From: Gemmatimonadota bacterium
GTDB taxonomy: Bacteria; 4572-55; J002
Assembly (NCBI GenBank): GCA_003697105.1
Contig: RFFQ01000063.1
Location: forward strand, 1-6,291
Reading direction: 5' to 3'
Length of the DNA: 6,291 bases
The notes below the pieces were generated by a model. It did not search any database, was not told where the DNA came from, and was given only the letters and a program-made list of their open reading frames with translations. Made by a program: the position numbers and the translations under genes. Shown in pieces: positions 1-6,262 of this stretch; within the stretch, counting starts at the first letter, position 1, and every line of letters begins with the position of its first letter.

Positions 1-554
1 TCTAAATGCGCCGCAACAGAGAATGCTAACCGGACTTTCATCCCTGAAGAGTACCGCTTGACTGGCGTATCAATAAACTTTTCAACTTCCGAAAAGGCAA
101 CGATCTCATCAAATTTTTTATCGACTTCCGCTTTGGTCATGCCTAAAATCGTCGCATTGAGATAGACATTTTCCCGTCCGGTCAGCTCTGGATGAAATCC
201 GGTACCCACCTCCAACAAACTGGAAACGCGCCCATTAATAACGGCGCGCCCGGAGGTTGGTTCGGTGATAAAAGAAAGAATTTTAAGGAGGGTACTCTTA
301 CCCGCACCATTCCGCCCAATGATCCCAATAACCTCACCCGTTTTGACCTCAAACGAGACATCTTTTAACGCCCAAATAATATCTTCGGCATCATCTTCTT
401 CAAATTTGCTCAATCTACGGAGCTTTTGTAAACTGGTGAACGGCGCTTTTGCCCACGATACCATCGCCCCAAAAAGCGTATCATGCAATTCTTCTTTAAG
501 CCCAATACGATACCGTTTGGAAATATTTTCTACCGAAATAGCAATATCACTCAT
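1..554 (-). CDS. wzt: Polysaccharide ABC exporter ATPase (Wzt/TagH type), 3' part missing
   Basis: This is the nucleotide-binding subunit of an ABC-2 exporter. It would hydrolyse ATP at the inner face of the cytoplasmic membrane to drive export of a lipid-linked polysaccharide, with the membrane subunit encoded at 1416-2261 as partner. Reading starts at the ATG at 554-552 ([18 protein letters not shown]) and stays open for 184 codons to the window edge. Visible elements are a Wzt/TagH-like N-terminal extension (about 1-60), beta strand LKDVSFEV (63-70), Walker [10 protein letters not shown] (80-88), the family segment [17 protein letters not shown] (113-129) around the Q-loop position, and the ABC signature [11 protein letters not shown] (168-178). 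Walker B, the H-loop and any C-terminal carbohydrate-binding domain lie beyond the left edge, so it cannot be told whether this is a long Wzt with its own substrate-recognition domain. The start overlaps the 3' end of rmlA by 8 bases, which suggests translational coupling. Family is near certain; the polymer carried is unknown. Confidence 0.95.
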   Translation of the reverse strand, partial: MSDIAISVENISKRYRIGLKEELHDTLFGAMVSWAKAPFTSLQKLRRLSKFEEDDAEDIIWALKDVSFEVKTGEVIGIIGRNGAGKSTLLKILSFITEPTSGRAVINGRVSSLLEVGTGFHPELTGRENVYLNATILGMTKAEVDKKFDEIVAFSEVEKFIDTPVKRYSSGMKVRLAFSVAAHL

Positions 555-1416
555 ATTCCCGAATCACACGTTCAATGTACGTACGGTAATCGCACTGGGG
601 ATAGTGAGAAAGTGTTTCTTGCAACTGCTGGGGGGTAATAAACCCCATTCGCAAGGATGCTTCTTCAATACAACCGATCTTGAGACCCTGCCGGATTTCA
701 ATCGCCCCAATAAAACTATTGGATTCCAATAACGCTTGAGGAGTTCCAGCATCCAACCAGGCGATTCCCCGGTCCATAATTTGAACCAATAGCTGATTGT
801 CTTCCAGATAAACCCGATTTAAGTCGGTAATTTCCAATTCGCCCCGGGCGGAGGGTTTGAGATTTTTCGCCCGCGCGACGACGGTGTGATCGTACAAATA
901 AAGACCGGGCACAGCATAGTTGGATTTCGGTTGGGCGGGTTTTTCCTCCAAAGAGACGACATTCCCCGCTTTATCAAATTCAACAACCCCATACCGTTGA
1001 GGATTACGAACCCAATACCCAAAAATAGCAGCACCGTGATCAAAATCTGCAATAGCATCCCGGAAAAAGTCAAAATCACCATAAAAAATATTATCGCCTA
1101 AGATCAGGCAAACATTATCATTTTGAATAAAATCTTCTCCGATGATGAACGCCTGCGCCAATCCTTCCGGCTTTGGCTGTTCCGCATAGGAAATTTCCAA
1201 ACCGATGTGAGAGCCGTCACCCAACAACTTCTTAAACTGAGGTTGGTCATGTGGCGTAGTAATAATCAAAATCTCCCGAATACCACCCAAAATCAGCATA
1301 GAAAGCGGATAGTAAATCATCGGTTTGTCATAAACATACATCAACTGCTTGCTATACAGTTGGCTGATCGGAAAGAGCCGTGTGCCGGCACCCCCGGCAA
1401 GAATAATACCTTTCAT
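547..1416 (-). CDS. rmlA: Glucose-1-phosphate thymidylyltransferase RmlA
   Basis: This enzyme makes dTDP-glucose from dTTP and glucose 1-phosphate in the cytoplasm. It is the first step toward dTDP-rhamnose and other dTDP-deoxysugars. The 289-residue length matches the family (about 290). Motifs are the nucleotide-binding loop GGAGTRL (8-14), SKQL (22-25), [11 protein letters not shown] (29-39), EGLAQAF (84-90), LGDNIFYG (106-113) with a metal-binding Asp, EEKP (157-160), [12 protein letters not shown] (187-198) and WLDAGT (220-225) with the second metal-binding Asp. The frame stays open upstream to 1518, but homology starts at MKGIILAGG, so ATG 1416-1414 is chosen. That start shares one base with the permease stop (TAATG), a coupling arrangement. 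The gene sits between the two exporter subunits, which is unusual. RmlB, RmlC and RmlD are not in the window, so the final dTDP-sugar cannot be read here. Residues 19-28 ([10 protein letters not shown]) differ from the more usual AVSKQLLPI, which looks like family variation. Confidence 0.96.
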   Translation of the reverse strand: MKGIILAGGAGTRLFPISQLYSKQLMYVYDKPMIYYPLSMLILGGIREILIITTPHDQPQFKKLLGDGSHIGLEISYAEQPKPEGLAQAFIIGEDFIQNDNVCLILGDNIFYGDFDFFRDAIADFDHGAAIFGYWVRNPQRYGVVEFDKAGNVVSLEEKPAQPKSNYAVPGLYLYDHTVVARAKNLKPSARGELEITDLNRVYLEDNQLLVQIMDRGIAWLDAGTPQALLESNSFIGAIEIRQGLKIGCIEEASLRMGFITPQQLQETLSHYPQCDYRTYIERVIREYE

Positions 1417-1418
1417 TA
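1414..1418 (-). other. TAATG stop/start overlap between the permease and rmlA
   Basis: The stop TAA (1418-1416) of the exporter membrane subunit shares its last A with the ATG (1416-1414) of rmlA. With no strong Shine-Dalgarno upstream, reinitiation by ribosomes finishing the permease is the likely way rmlA is translated. This also fixes the rmlA start over the longer open frame. Confidence 0.7.
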
Positions 1419-2261
1419 GGCAACATCCGCAAAAATACGTTCCATACGACGGAAATAAAAAAGCCCGCTCCCAAAAATCACGATAGCTGAAAGTGAACCC
1501 ATGCCAATTAAATCCCACGGCATGGGTGTAGAACCGAGTAATGCCGCGCGAAACCCTTCAATAACGCCGGCAATCGGATATAACCCGTACCACAATCGAT
1601 ACTGTGCCGGGATGAGCGAACTAGGCCACACAACCGGCGCGGCATACATCAACAATTGCGAAATAAATTGGCTGGCATGTTTCACATCCCGGTACTGAAT
1701 GCCCAATGCAGAAAGCCACATACCAAAACCAGCCGCGGTGAGCATCATCAACACAATGAGTAATGGTACGTAAATGATATTCACAGTCGGAGCAATTCCA
1801 AACCAGAACATCATGGCGGCCAAAATCGAGGACGCAATAAAAAAGTCAACTAATTTCGCCAGCACCGCGGTCATGGGAATAATCAAGCGCGGAAAATAAA
1901 CTTTGCTGAGCATTTGAGCATTGGTAATCAAGCTCGTGCTGGACGTGGTTAGTGCAGTCGAAAAATAAGTCCAGGGCAACAGGGCGGCATACGAAAAAAT
2001 CGGGTACGGAATACCATCACTGGGGACTTTAGCAAGCCCACCAAAAACTACCGAAAAGACCACCATGCTAAACAAAGGACGGATAATTGCCCACAAAAAG
2101 CCTAGCACGGTCTGAGCGTACAGGACTTTAATATCCCGCCAAACCAAAAAATAGAAGAGGTCCCGGTACCGCCATAATTCGGCGAAATTGATCAGTTGCC
2201 AGCCTTTTTTGGGTTCAATAACCGTCCTCATAGAGGAAGATTTATTCGCTGTCGTCACCAT
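1416..2261 (-). CDS. wzm: Polysaccharide ABC exporter membrane subunit (Wzm/TagG type)
   Basis: This is an integral cytoplasmic-membrane subunit of an ABC-2 exporter for O-antigen, capsule or teichoic-acid-like polymers. The protein has 281 residues, the usual family size. The signature WRDIKVLYAQTVLGFLWAII (41-60) is the cytoplasmic interface helix running into TM1. Hydrophobic segments lie at about 52-75, 86-105, 125-155, 160-187, 197-215 and 252-270, giving six predicted membrane spans. Other family motifs are PYPIFSYAALLPWTYFS (85-101), the NAQMLSKVYFPRLIIP region (114-129), IQYRDVKH (188-195) and YPIAGVIEGFRAALLG (228-243). It begins 9 bases after the upstream SDR gene. No Shine-Dalgarno is visible before ATG 2261-2259: the bases just upstream read TCCTTACAT on the coding strand. 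An internal start at Met11 (2231) is possible but has no better ribosome site. The matching ATPase is encoded at 1-554, with rmlA between them. Confidence 0.95.
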   Translation of the reverse strand: MVTTANKSSSMRTVIEPKKGWQLINFAELWRYRDLFYFLVWRDIKVLYAQTVLGFLWAIIRPLFSMVVFSVVFGGLAKVPSDGIPYPIFSYAALLPWTYFSTALTTSSTSLITNAQMLSKVYFPRLIIPMTAVLAKLVDFFIASSILAAMMFWFGIAPTVNIIYVPLLIVLMMLTAAGFGMWLSALGIQYRDVKHASQFISQLLMYAAPVVWPSSLIPAQYRLWYGLYPIAGVIEGFRAALLGSTPMPWDLIGMGSLSAIVIFGSGLFYFRRMERIFADVA

Positions 2262-2270
2262 ATGTAAGGA

Positions 2271-3260
2271 TCAAAGCCCCAACTGCTGTTGCTCGTAAAC
2301 CATTACATCGTTAAGAATATCATCTAAGGTGTACTGGGGTTGCCACCCCAGGAGGTTCTGGATACGCGATGTATCCGGTACACGACGTGCCATATCTTCA
2401 AATCCGGGTGCATACGCTTTTGAATAAGGGATATGGATAATTTCAGAGTGAGTCTGGGTGATGTCTTTGATTCGAGCCGCCAATTCATTGATCGAAACTT
2501 CTTCCGTGCTACCAATATTATAAACATACCCGGGAGCTTCTGGATGTTCCGCCAAGCCTATAATAGCTTGAATAACATCTTTGACATGCCCAAAACAGCG
2601 GCGCTGAGTACCATCCCCATATACCGTGATCGGTTCACCTTTTAACGCTTGTTGCATAAAGCGGGGAATAACCATTCCATATTGACCTCGTTGCCGTGGA
2701 CCAACCGTATTAAACAAACGGAAAAGCACCACATCTAAGCCAAATTCATCCAGATACGCTAAACCAAGAAATTCATCTACCATTTTGCTGGCGGCGTATG
2801 CCCACCGGTGTTTGTCTGTGGCACCTAAAAGGACATCATCCGTTTCGTTAAACGGAATTCGATATCCTTTGCCATAAACCTCTGAGGTACTCGCGATTAA
2901 CACCCGACAACCATATCGCAAAGCAGACTTCAAAACCGATTCCGTACCCATAATATTTGTTTCGATAGTGTGCACCGGATGTTCTACGATCAGTTGCACA
3001 CCGACTGCCGCTGCCAGATGAACCACAATATCGGCTTGAGATACTAGGCGGTCCATGACAATCGAATCCATAATAGTCGCGCGGGCAAAATGAAAATTGG
3101 GATGCGATAGTAAAGGGGCAATATTTTCCACCCGTCCTGTAGAAAGGTCATCAATAACCGCGACTCGCTTACCCTTCTTAATCAAGGCTTCGGCTAGGTA
3201 AGAACCCACAAAGCCCGCACCGCCCGTGATCAAATAAGATTCAAATGTAGATTGTGCCAT
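2271..3260 (-). CDS. NAD-dependent nucleotide-sugar epimerase/decarboxylase (extended SDR), UXS/ArnA-like
   Basis: A cytoplasmic extended short-chain dehydrogenase/reductase acting on a nucleotide sugar. Visible are the Rossmann loop TGGAGFVG (12-19), acidic NAD-ribose residues VIDDLSTG (35-42), HLAAAVG (81-87), STSEVYG (124-130), the YAASK catalytic Tyr155/Lys159 pair, RLFNTVGPRQ (181-190), VYGDGTQRR (213-221) and the C-terminal RRVPDTSRIQNLLGWQP (292-308). The Thr-Ser-Glu run at 125-127 and the RxPD segment near 293 resemble UDP-glucuronate decarboxylases (UDP-xylose synthase, the ArnA decarboxylase domain). This hints at UDP-glucuronate chemistry. However, SDR epimerases of other UDP- or GDP-sugars share most of these motifs, and databases often label such proteins UDP-glucose 4-epimerase. 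Length is 329 residues, normal for the class. ATG 3260-3258 has a recognisable ribosome site (GAAAGGG), and the gene starts 17 bases after the sulfate-activation gene. Family is certain; substrate and reaction are inferred. Confidence 0.9.
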   Translation of the reverse strand: MAQSTFESYLITGGAGFVGSYLAEALIKKGKRVAVIDDLSTGRVENIAPLLSHPNFHFARATIMDSIVMDRLVSQADIVVHLAAAVGVQLIVEHPVHTIETNIMGTESVLKSALRYGCRVLIASTSEVYGKGYRIPFNETDDVLLGATDKHRWAYAASKMVDEFLGLAYLDEFGLDVVLFRLFNTVGPRQRGQYGMVIPRFMQQALKGEPITVYGDGTQRRCFGHVKDVIQAIIGLAEHPEAPGYVYNIGSTEEVSINELAARIKDITQTHSEIIHIPYSKAYAPGFEDMARRVPDTSRIQNLLGWQPQYTLDDILNDVMVYEQQQLGL

Positions 3261-3269
3261 TTCTATGTA

Positions 3270-3276
3270 CCCTTTC
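3270..3276 (-). promoter_or_regulatory. Ribosome binding site of the second SDR gene
   Basis: The coding strand reads GAAAGGG about 9-10 bases before ATG 3260. It is the only clearly recognisable Shine-Dalgarno-like site in the block and supports the chosen start. It lies just after the TAG stop of the sulfate-activation gene (3280-3278). Confidence 0.6.
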
Positions 3277-3277
3277 T

Positions 3278-5143
3278 CTAGCCACGAAGAACCTGTTGTG
3301 TTTTCAAATACTCCAGCAAGGTCTGCACGGATTCTTCTAAAGTCAATTTACCCGTATCAATAACCAATTCTGGCGCCTCCGGTTCTTCATACGGCGCGGA
3401 AATTCCCGTAAACTCTTTGATGACCCCTTCACGAGCTTTTTTATATAACCCTTTCGGGTCACGGGCTTCGCATACATCTAAATCGGCTTTTACGAATACT
3501 TCAATAAAATCACCTTTTTCTAAGATACGACGTACCTGATCCCGATCTTTACGGTATGGTGAAATAAACGCCGTCAGAACAATATTACCGGCATCAGCAA
3601 ATAATTTAGCGACTTCACCAATCCGGCGGATATTCTCTTCCCGGTCTTCAGGAGAAAAGCCCAAATCCCGATTGAGACCGTGCCGGATATTATCTCCATC
3701 CAGTACATAAGTTTGGCAACCCATATCAAACAGAACGCCTTGTAATGCGGTTGCTAGGGTTGATTTTCCGGAACCGGACAAACCTGTCAGCCAAATCACC
3801 ACCCCCCTGTGATTGTTGCGCCGTTCCCGGTCATGCTTGGAAATACCGGTTTCATGCCACGTAATATTGGTGCTTTTGGTGGCGTTGTGTTCGGCATAAA
3901 ATCGGCGTAATACGTCGGCAACCGGCTTCCGCATGATACGCTCGTCAATTTCTTCCCCATTACGGAGTTTTTGACGCAAAACCTTCCCGGCGATAGAAAC
4001 CGTTTTATACCCTTTATCAGCGTAATCTTCAATAAGGCGCACACAGCCCAGTTCTTCAAAATAGGCGGCAAAACCCACCTTGACCGGCTTAATTTGCAAG
4101 TCTCCGTTGAGGTGATCAAACTTTTCATGGGCATCAAAATCTCCCCATGCGGGGGTACCATCATCAAAGGGGGCATCCGCATGTTTTCGCCCGATGATAA
4201 TATCTGTAAAACCGTAATTTTGACGATAAATAGCGTGCATAATCGCCTCTTTCGGTCCGGCATAAAACATTTTTACATCCAAACCTATCAACAAGAGCTG
4301 ATCATGCAGGGTATATCCTTTTTCTGCCCACAACTCGTTATCCAGATCACCTTCGCCTAACATTTGGCTTTCAAGAAGCACTTCATAGGTTTCCATCCGT
4401 ACATCCGCCGGAACATCATCCGATTTTGTTGCCCCTACCAATGGATTCAGCACGGCACCGGTAAAATATCCTTCGCGGGTGAGTTTCTCCATCGCATAGA
4501 CCATGGCATATTCATGGGCACGATGAAGCGCATTGCGGGTCTGAAACGCCACAATGCGGTCCCATCCACGACGGGCAAACAATTGGCGTGTTTCCAGCGG
4601 TGTCAACATATCTTTACGATGCGCCATATAGCCAACTTCTGGAAACGCCCAAATTTTACCGCCTAACAGATAATCCCGCGGGTCATCGTTGACAATGCGA
4701 GGTCCGGGATGATCTGTGCGCTCCGTACCATACACCGACCGGTTATAGCGAACTTTATCAAATTTATAAATATCGGAAATTTCCAAGAGACCAACAATCT
4801 TCTGTTGCTCATTTCTGACGAGAACCATCTCACCGGTCTCGTAAGTCTCCGCATCTGCTTGGCTGACTGGAAAAGCAATTGGAATCGTCCAGGCATATTT
4901 TTTACCATGACGTTCGATGGTTTCGGTATCGAGCACATGATAAAATTCAGCTTCGCTCATCGGACCTTCTAACGGAGACAACCCCCCATCTGCCATGCGA
5001 TAAAACATGGAAAGGTCGGCATCACTAATGGAATAGGATTTATAATTATCCGCGTGATGGGTATAATAATCTCGGTCTAACTCGGGTAAAATACGTGTCT
5101 TAATTTGATCTTGCCCATGAGGGCGGGGAATAACATGACTCAT
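3278..5143 (-). CDS. sat-cysC: Bifunctional sulfate adenylyltransferase / adenylylsulfate kinase (ATP sulfurylase-APS kinase fusion)
   Basis: This 621-residue cytoplasmic enzyme should turn sulfate and ATP into APS and then phosphorylate APS to PAPS, the universal sulfate donor. Residues 1-170 form the N-terminal PUA-like part, with the start motif RPHG (7-10) and [10 protein letters not shown] (53-62) typical of homomeric ATP sulfurylase. The catalytic part carries [11 protein letters not shown] (201-211, the HxxH ATP-binding motif), [14 protein letters not shown] (232-245) and IIGRKHAD (316-323), then [17 protein letters not shown] (383-399). After a linker (about 418-446) comes APS kinase: P-loop GLSGSGKST (454-462), [26 protein letters not shown] (482-507), FISPYR (526-531) and [12 protein letters not shown] (562-573). 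Domain order matches the Aquifex-type fusion and is the reverse of animal PAPS synthetase; CysD/CysN are not involved. Two active-site motifs differ from the textbook forms (Ala for Pro at 205; GRKHAD for GRDHAG). Both domains look complete. Being in a polysaccharide operon, it more likely serves sulfation than cysteine synthesis, but this is inference. Confidence 0.96.
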   Translation of the reverse strand: MSHVIPRPHGQDQIKTRILPELDRDYYTHHADNYKSYSISDADLSMFYRMADGGLSPLEGPMSEAEFYHVLDTETIERHGKKYAWTIPIAFPVSQADAETYETGEMVLVRNEQQKIVGLLEISDIYKFDKVRYNRSVYGTERTDHPGPRIVNDDPRDYLLGGKIWAFPEVGYMAHRKDMLTPLETRQLFARRGWDRIVAFQTRNALHRAHEYAMVYAMEKLTREGYFTGAVLNPLVGATKSDDVPADVRMETYEVLLESQMLGEGDLDNELWAEKGYTLHDQLLLIGLDVKMFYAGPKEAIMHAIYRQNYGFTDIIIGRKHADAPFDDGTPAWGDFDAHEKFDHLNGDLQIKPVKVGFAAYFEELGCVRLIEDYADKGYKTVSIAGKVLRQKLRNGEEIDERIMRKPVADVLRRFYAEHNATKSTNITWHETGISKHDRERRNNHRGVVIWLTGLSGSGKSTLATALQGVLFDMGCQTYVLDGDNIRHGLNRDLGFSPEDREENIRRIGEVAKLFADAGNIVLTAFISPYRKDRDQVRRILEKGDFIEVFVKADLDVCEARDPKGLYKKAREGVIKEFTGISAPYEEPEAPELVIDTGKLTLEESVQTLLEYLKTQQVLRG

Positions 5144-5173
5144 TAGTAAAGGCTCTTGAGGTTAAAGGTGAAA

Positions 5174-6145
5174 TTAAATAGTTTTGATTTCTTTTGCCCA
5201 GTCCCGATGTTCCTGATACCATTGGACGAGCCTTGCCACCCCTTCTTCATACATGGTTTGAGGTGACCAGTTTAGCATACGTTTCGCTTTGGAAATATCC
5301 GCCCAACTCGCTTTCACATCTGCCGGGTGAGCCGGTTTATATGCTAACAGGGCTTTTTTTCCGGTTAGGTCTTCGATCAGATGAATCATATCAATCAATA
5401 CCGCCGGTTTATCCGAACCCAAATTAAATACCTCATATCCGACATGTTTCAGACCGGCAATGGTGCCCCGGGCAATATCTTCGACATACGTGAAATCACG
5501 CGATTGTAATCCATCACCATAAACCACAACTGGGCGTTCTTCACAAATCCATTGGGTGAACCGGAAGAGACTCATATCCGGTCTTCCCGCGGGACCGTAA
5601 ACGGTGAAATAGCGAAAAATGGTGACATCGATTCCGCATAAATGATGGTATGAATAGCATAAGGCTTCCGCCGCTTTCTTGGAAGCCGCATAAGGAGAGA
5701 GCGGGCGACTCGTCTCGCCATCTTCAGGAGACGGCATTTGATTATGCCCGCCGTATAAGCTAGAGGTGGATGCGAGGATAAATTTACGAACACCATGCGT
5801 TTTGCACAGCTCTAGTAAATTCAGGGTGCCGGTGGTGTTCGTATCAAAATAGACCCACGGATTTTCAACCGAAGGGCGCACACCAGCACGTGCCGCGAGA
5901 TTGATAACGGCATCAAACGTCTTAAAGTCAAGCTGGGCGAATGCAGACCGATCACAAATATCAAATTGATGAAATTGAAAGTTCGAATAAGGCTCTAACT
6001 GAGACAAACGCCACTGTTTTAAGCGAATATCATACGCATCATTAATATTATCAACACCAACCACATGATGACCGTCTTCCAGCAACAACTCCGCAACTTT
6101 GGAGGCAATAAAACCTGCAACTCCAGTAACTAAATATGTGGGCAT
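5174..6145 (-). CDS. NAD-dependent nucleotide-sugar epimerase, UDP-glucuronate 4-epimerase-like (extended SDR)
   Basis: The first gene of the block, 323 residues, encodes a cytoplasmic extended SDR. The probable reaction is C4 epimerisation of UDP-glucuronate to UDP-galacturonate, or a closely related conversion. Support comes from VDNINDAYDIRLKQWRL (31-47), which matches the DNxNDYYDxxLK block of UDP-glucuronate 4-epimerases, AARAGVRPSVENP (84-96), STSSLYG (126-132), the YAASK pair Tyr152/Lys156, FRYFTVYGPAGRPDM (177-191), VYGDGLQSRDFTYVEDIARG (208-227) and the C-terminal PAHPADVKASWADISKAKRML (271-291). The nucleotide loop reads TGVAGFIAS (7-15), so the third glycine of GxxGxxG is Ala14. 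The usual GPWGRPDM of characterised glucuronate epimerases is GPAGRPDM here. Both changes look like a recurrent subfamily rather than decay, but they weaken substrate assignment. ATG 6145 is chosen because the Rossmann strand begins at residue 3. No clear Shine-Dalgarno is seen, and the stop lies 30 bases before the next start. Confidence 0.91.
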   Translation of the reverse strand: MPTYLVTGVAGFIASKVAELLLEDGHHVVGVDNINDAYDIRLKQWRLSQLEPYSNFQFHQFDICDRSAFAQLDFKTFDAVINLAARAGVRPSVENPWVYFDTNTTGTLNLLELCKTHGVRKFILASTSSLYGGHNQMPSPEDGETSRPLSPYAASKKAAEALCYSYHHLCGIDVTIFRYFTVYGPAGRPDMSLFRFTQWICEERPVVVYGDGLQSRDFTYVEDIARGTIAGLKHVGYEVFNLGSDKPAVLIDMIHLIEDLTGKKALLAYKPAHPADVKASWADISKAKRMLNWSPQTMYEEGVARLVQWYQEHRDWAKEIKTI

Positions 6146-6170
6146 TGGACCGTGCTATTTTTTGCAAATG

Positions 6171-6199
6171 AATATAAAAATACCGTTTCAGTATGGAAA
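6171..6199 (-). promoter_or_regulatory. Candidate sigma-70-type promoter P2 proximal to the first gene
   Basis: On the minus strand, TTTCCA (6199-6194, 4 of 6 to the -35 consensus) is followed after 17 bases by TATATT (6176-6171, 5 of 6 to the -10). Transcription would begin near 6164, giving a leader of about 20 bases before ATG 6145. The second near-palindrome, ATACTGAAACGGTAT (6194-6180), fills almost the whole spacer, mirroring P1. Confidence 0.4.
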
Positions 6200-6257
6200 A
6201 CCTTAGTTATAGGTGCGGTGCGATAAAAAAGGTATATAACCATACCAAAACGGTATT
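6179..6257. repeat. Inverted pair of 18-base near-palindromes (operator-like ATACC/GGTAT sites)
   Basis: On the plus strand AATACCGTTTCAGTATGG (6179-6196) and CCATACCAAAACGGTATT (6240-6257) are inverted copies of each other with 16 of 18 positions matching, separated by 43 bases. Each is itself nearly palindromic: the right one has perfect ATACC/GGTAT arms around 5 bases, and the left has one arm mismatch. An additional GGTAT half-site lies at 6231-6235. The five half-sites have centres near 6182, 6192, 6233, 6244 and 6254, with spacings of about 10, 41, 11 and 10 bases, close to whole helical turns. This fits a cooperative dimeric regulator. The pair could instead form a long hairpin in RNA. 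The regulator is not identified. Confidence 0.6.
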
Positions 6258-6262
6258 ATCAA
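6233..6262 (-). promoter_or_regulatory. Candidate sigma-70-type promoter P1 with a palindrome in its spacer
   Basis: Reading on the minus strand, TTGATA (6262-6257) matches the -35 consensus at 5 of 6 positions. TATATA (6238-6233) matches the -10 at 4 of 6, with an 18-base spacer. The spacer contains the perfect 5-base inverted repeat ATACC-GTTTT-GGTAT (6256-6242), so a dimeric regulator bound there would lie directly between the RNA polymerase contacts. Predicted from sequence only; AT-rich DNA gives such matches by chance. Confidence 0.4.

Noticed and set aside
265-732. 155-codon plus-strand open frame opposite the wzt start and rmlA end
   Set aside because: It runs antisense to two strongly recognisable genes, shows no domain and no ribosome site, and is a shadow of their codon pattern.
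1417-1518. 34-residue N-terminal extension of rmlA
   Set aside because: The extension overlaps the permease coding end and has no RmlA homology. The conserved N-terminus begins at MKGIILAGG with a TAATG junction.
3796-4263. 155-codon minus-strand frame inside the sulfate adenylyltransferase gene
   Set aside because: It is an alternate frame within a gene whose own frame carries uninterrupted family motifs. The translation shows no recognisable fold.
3971-4360. 129-codon plus-strand frame antisense to the sulfate adenylyltransferase gene
   Set aside because: Antisense shadow with no motif, no ribosome site and no independent context.
3278-5143. Possible frameshift or separate genes for the two halves of the sulfate-activation protein
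   Set aside because: The frame is continuous through the linker, and both domains are complete in the known order, so it is a true fusion.
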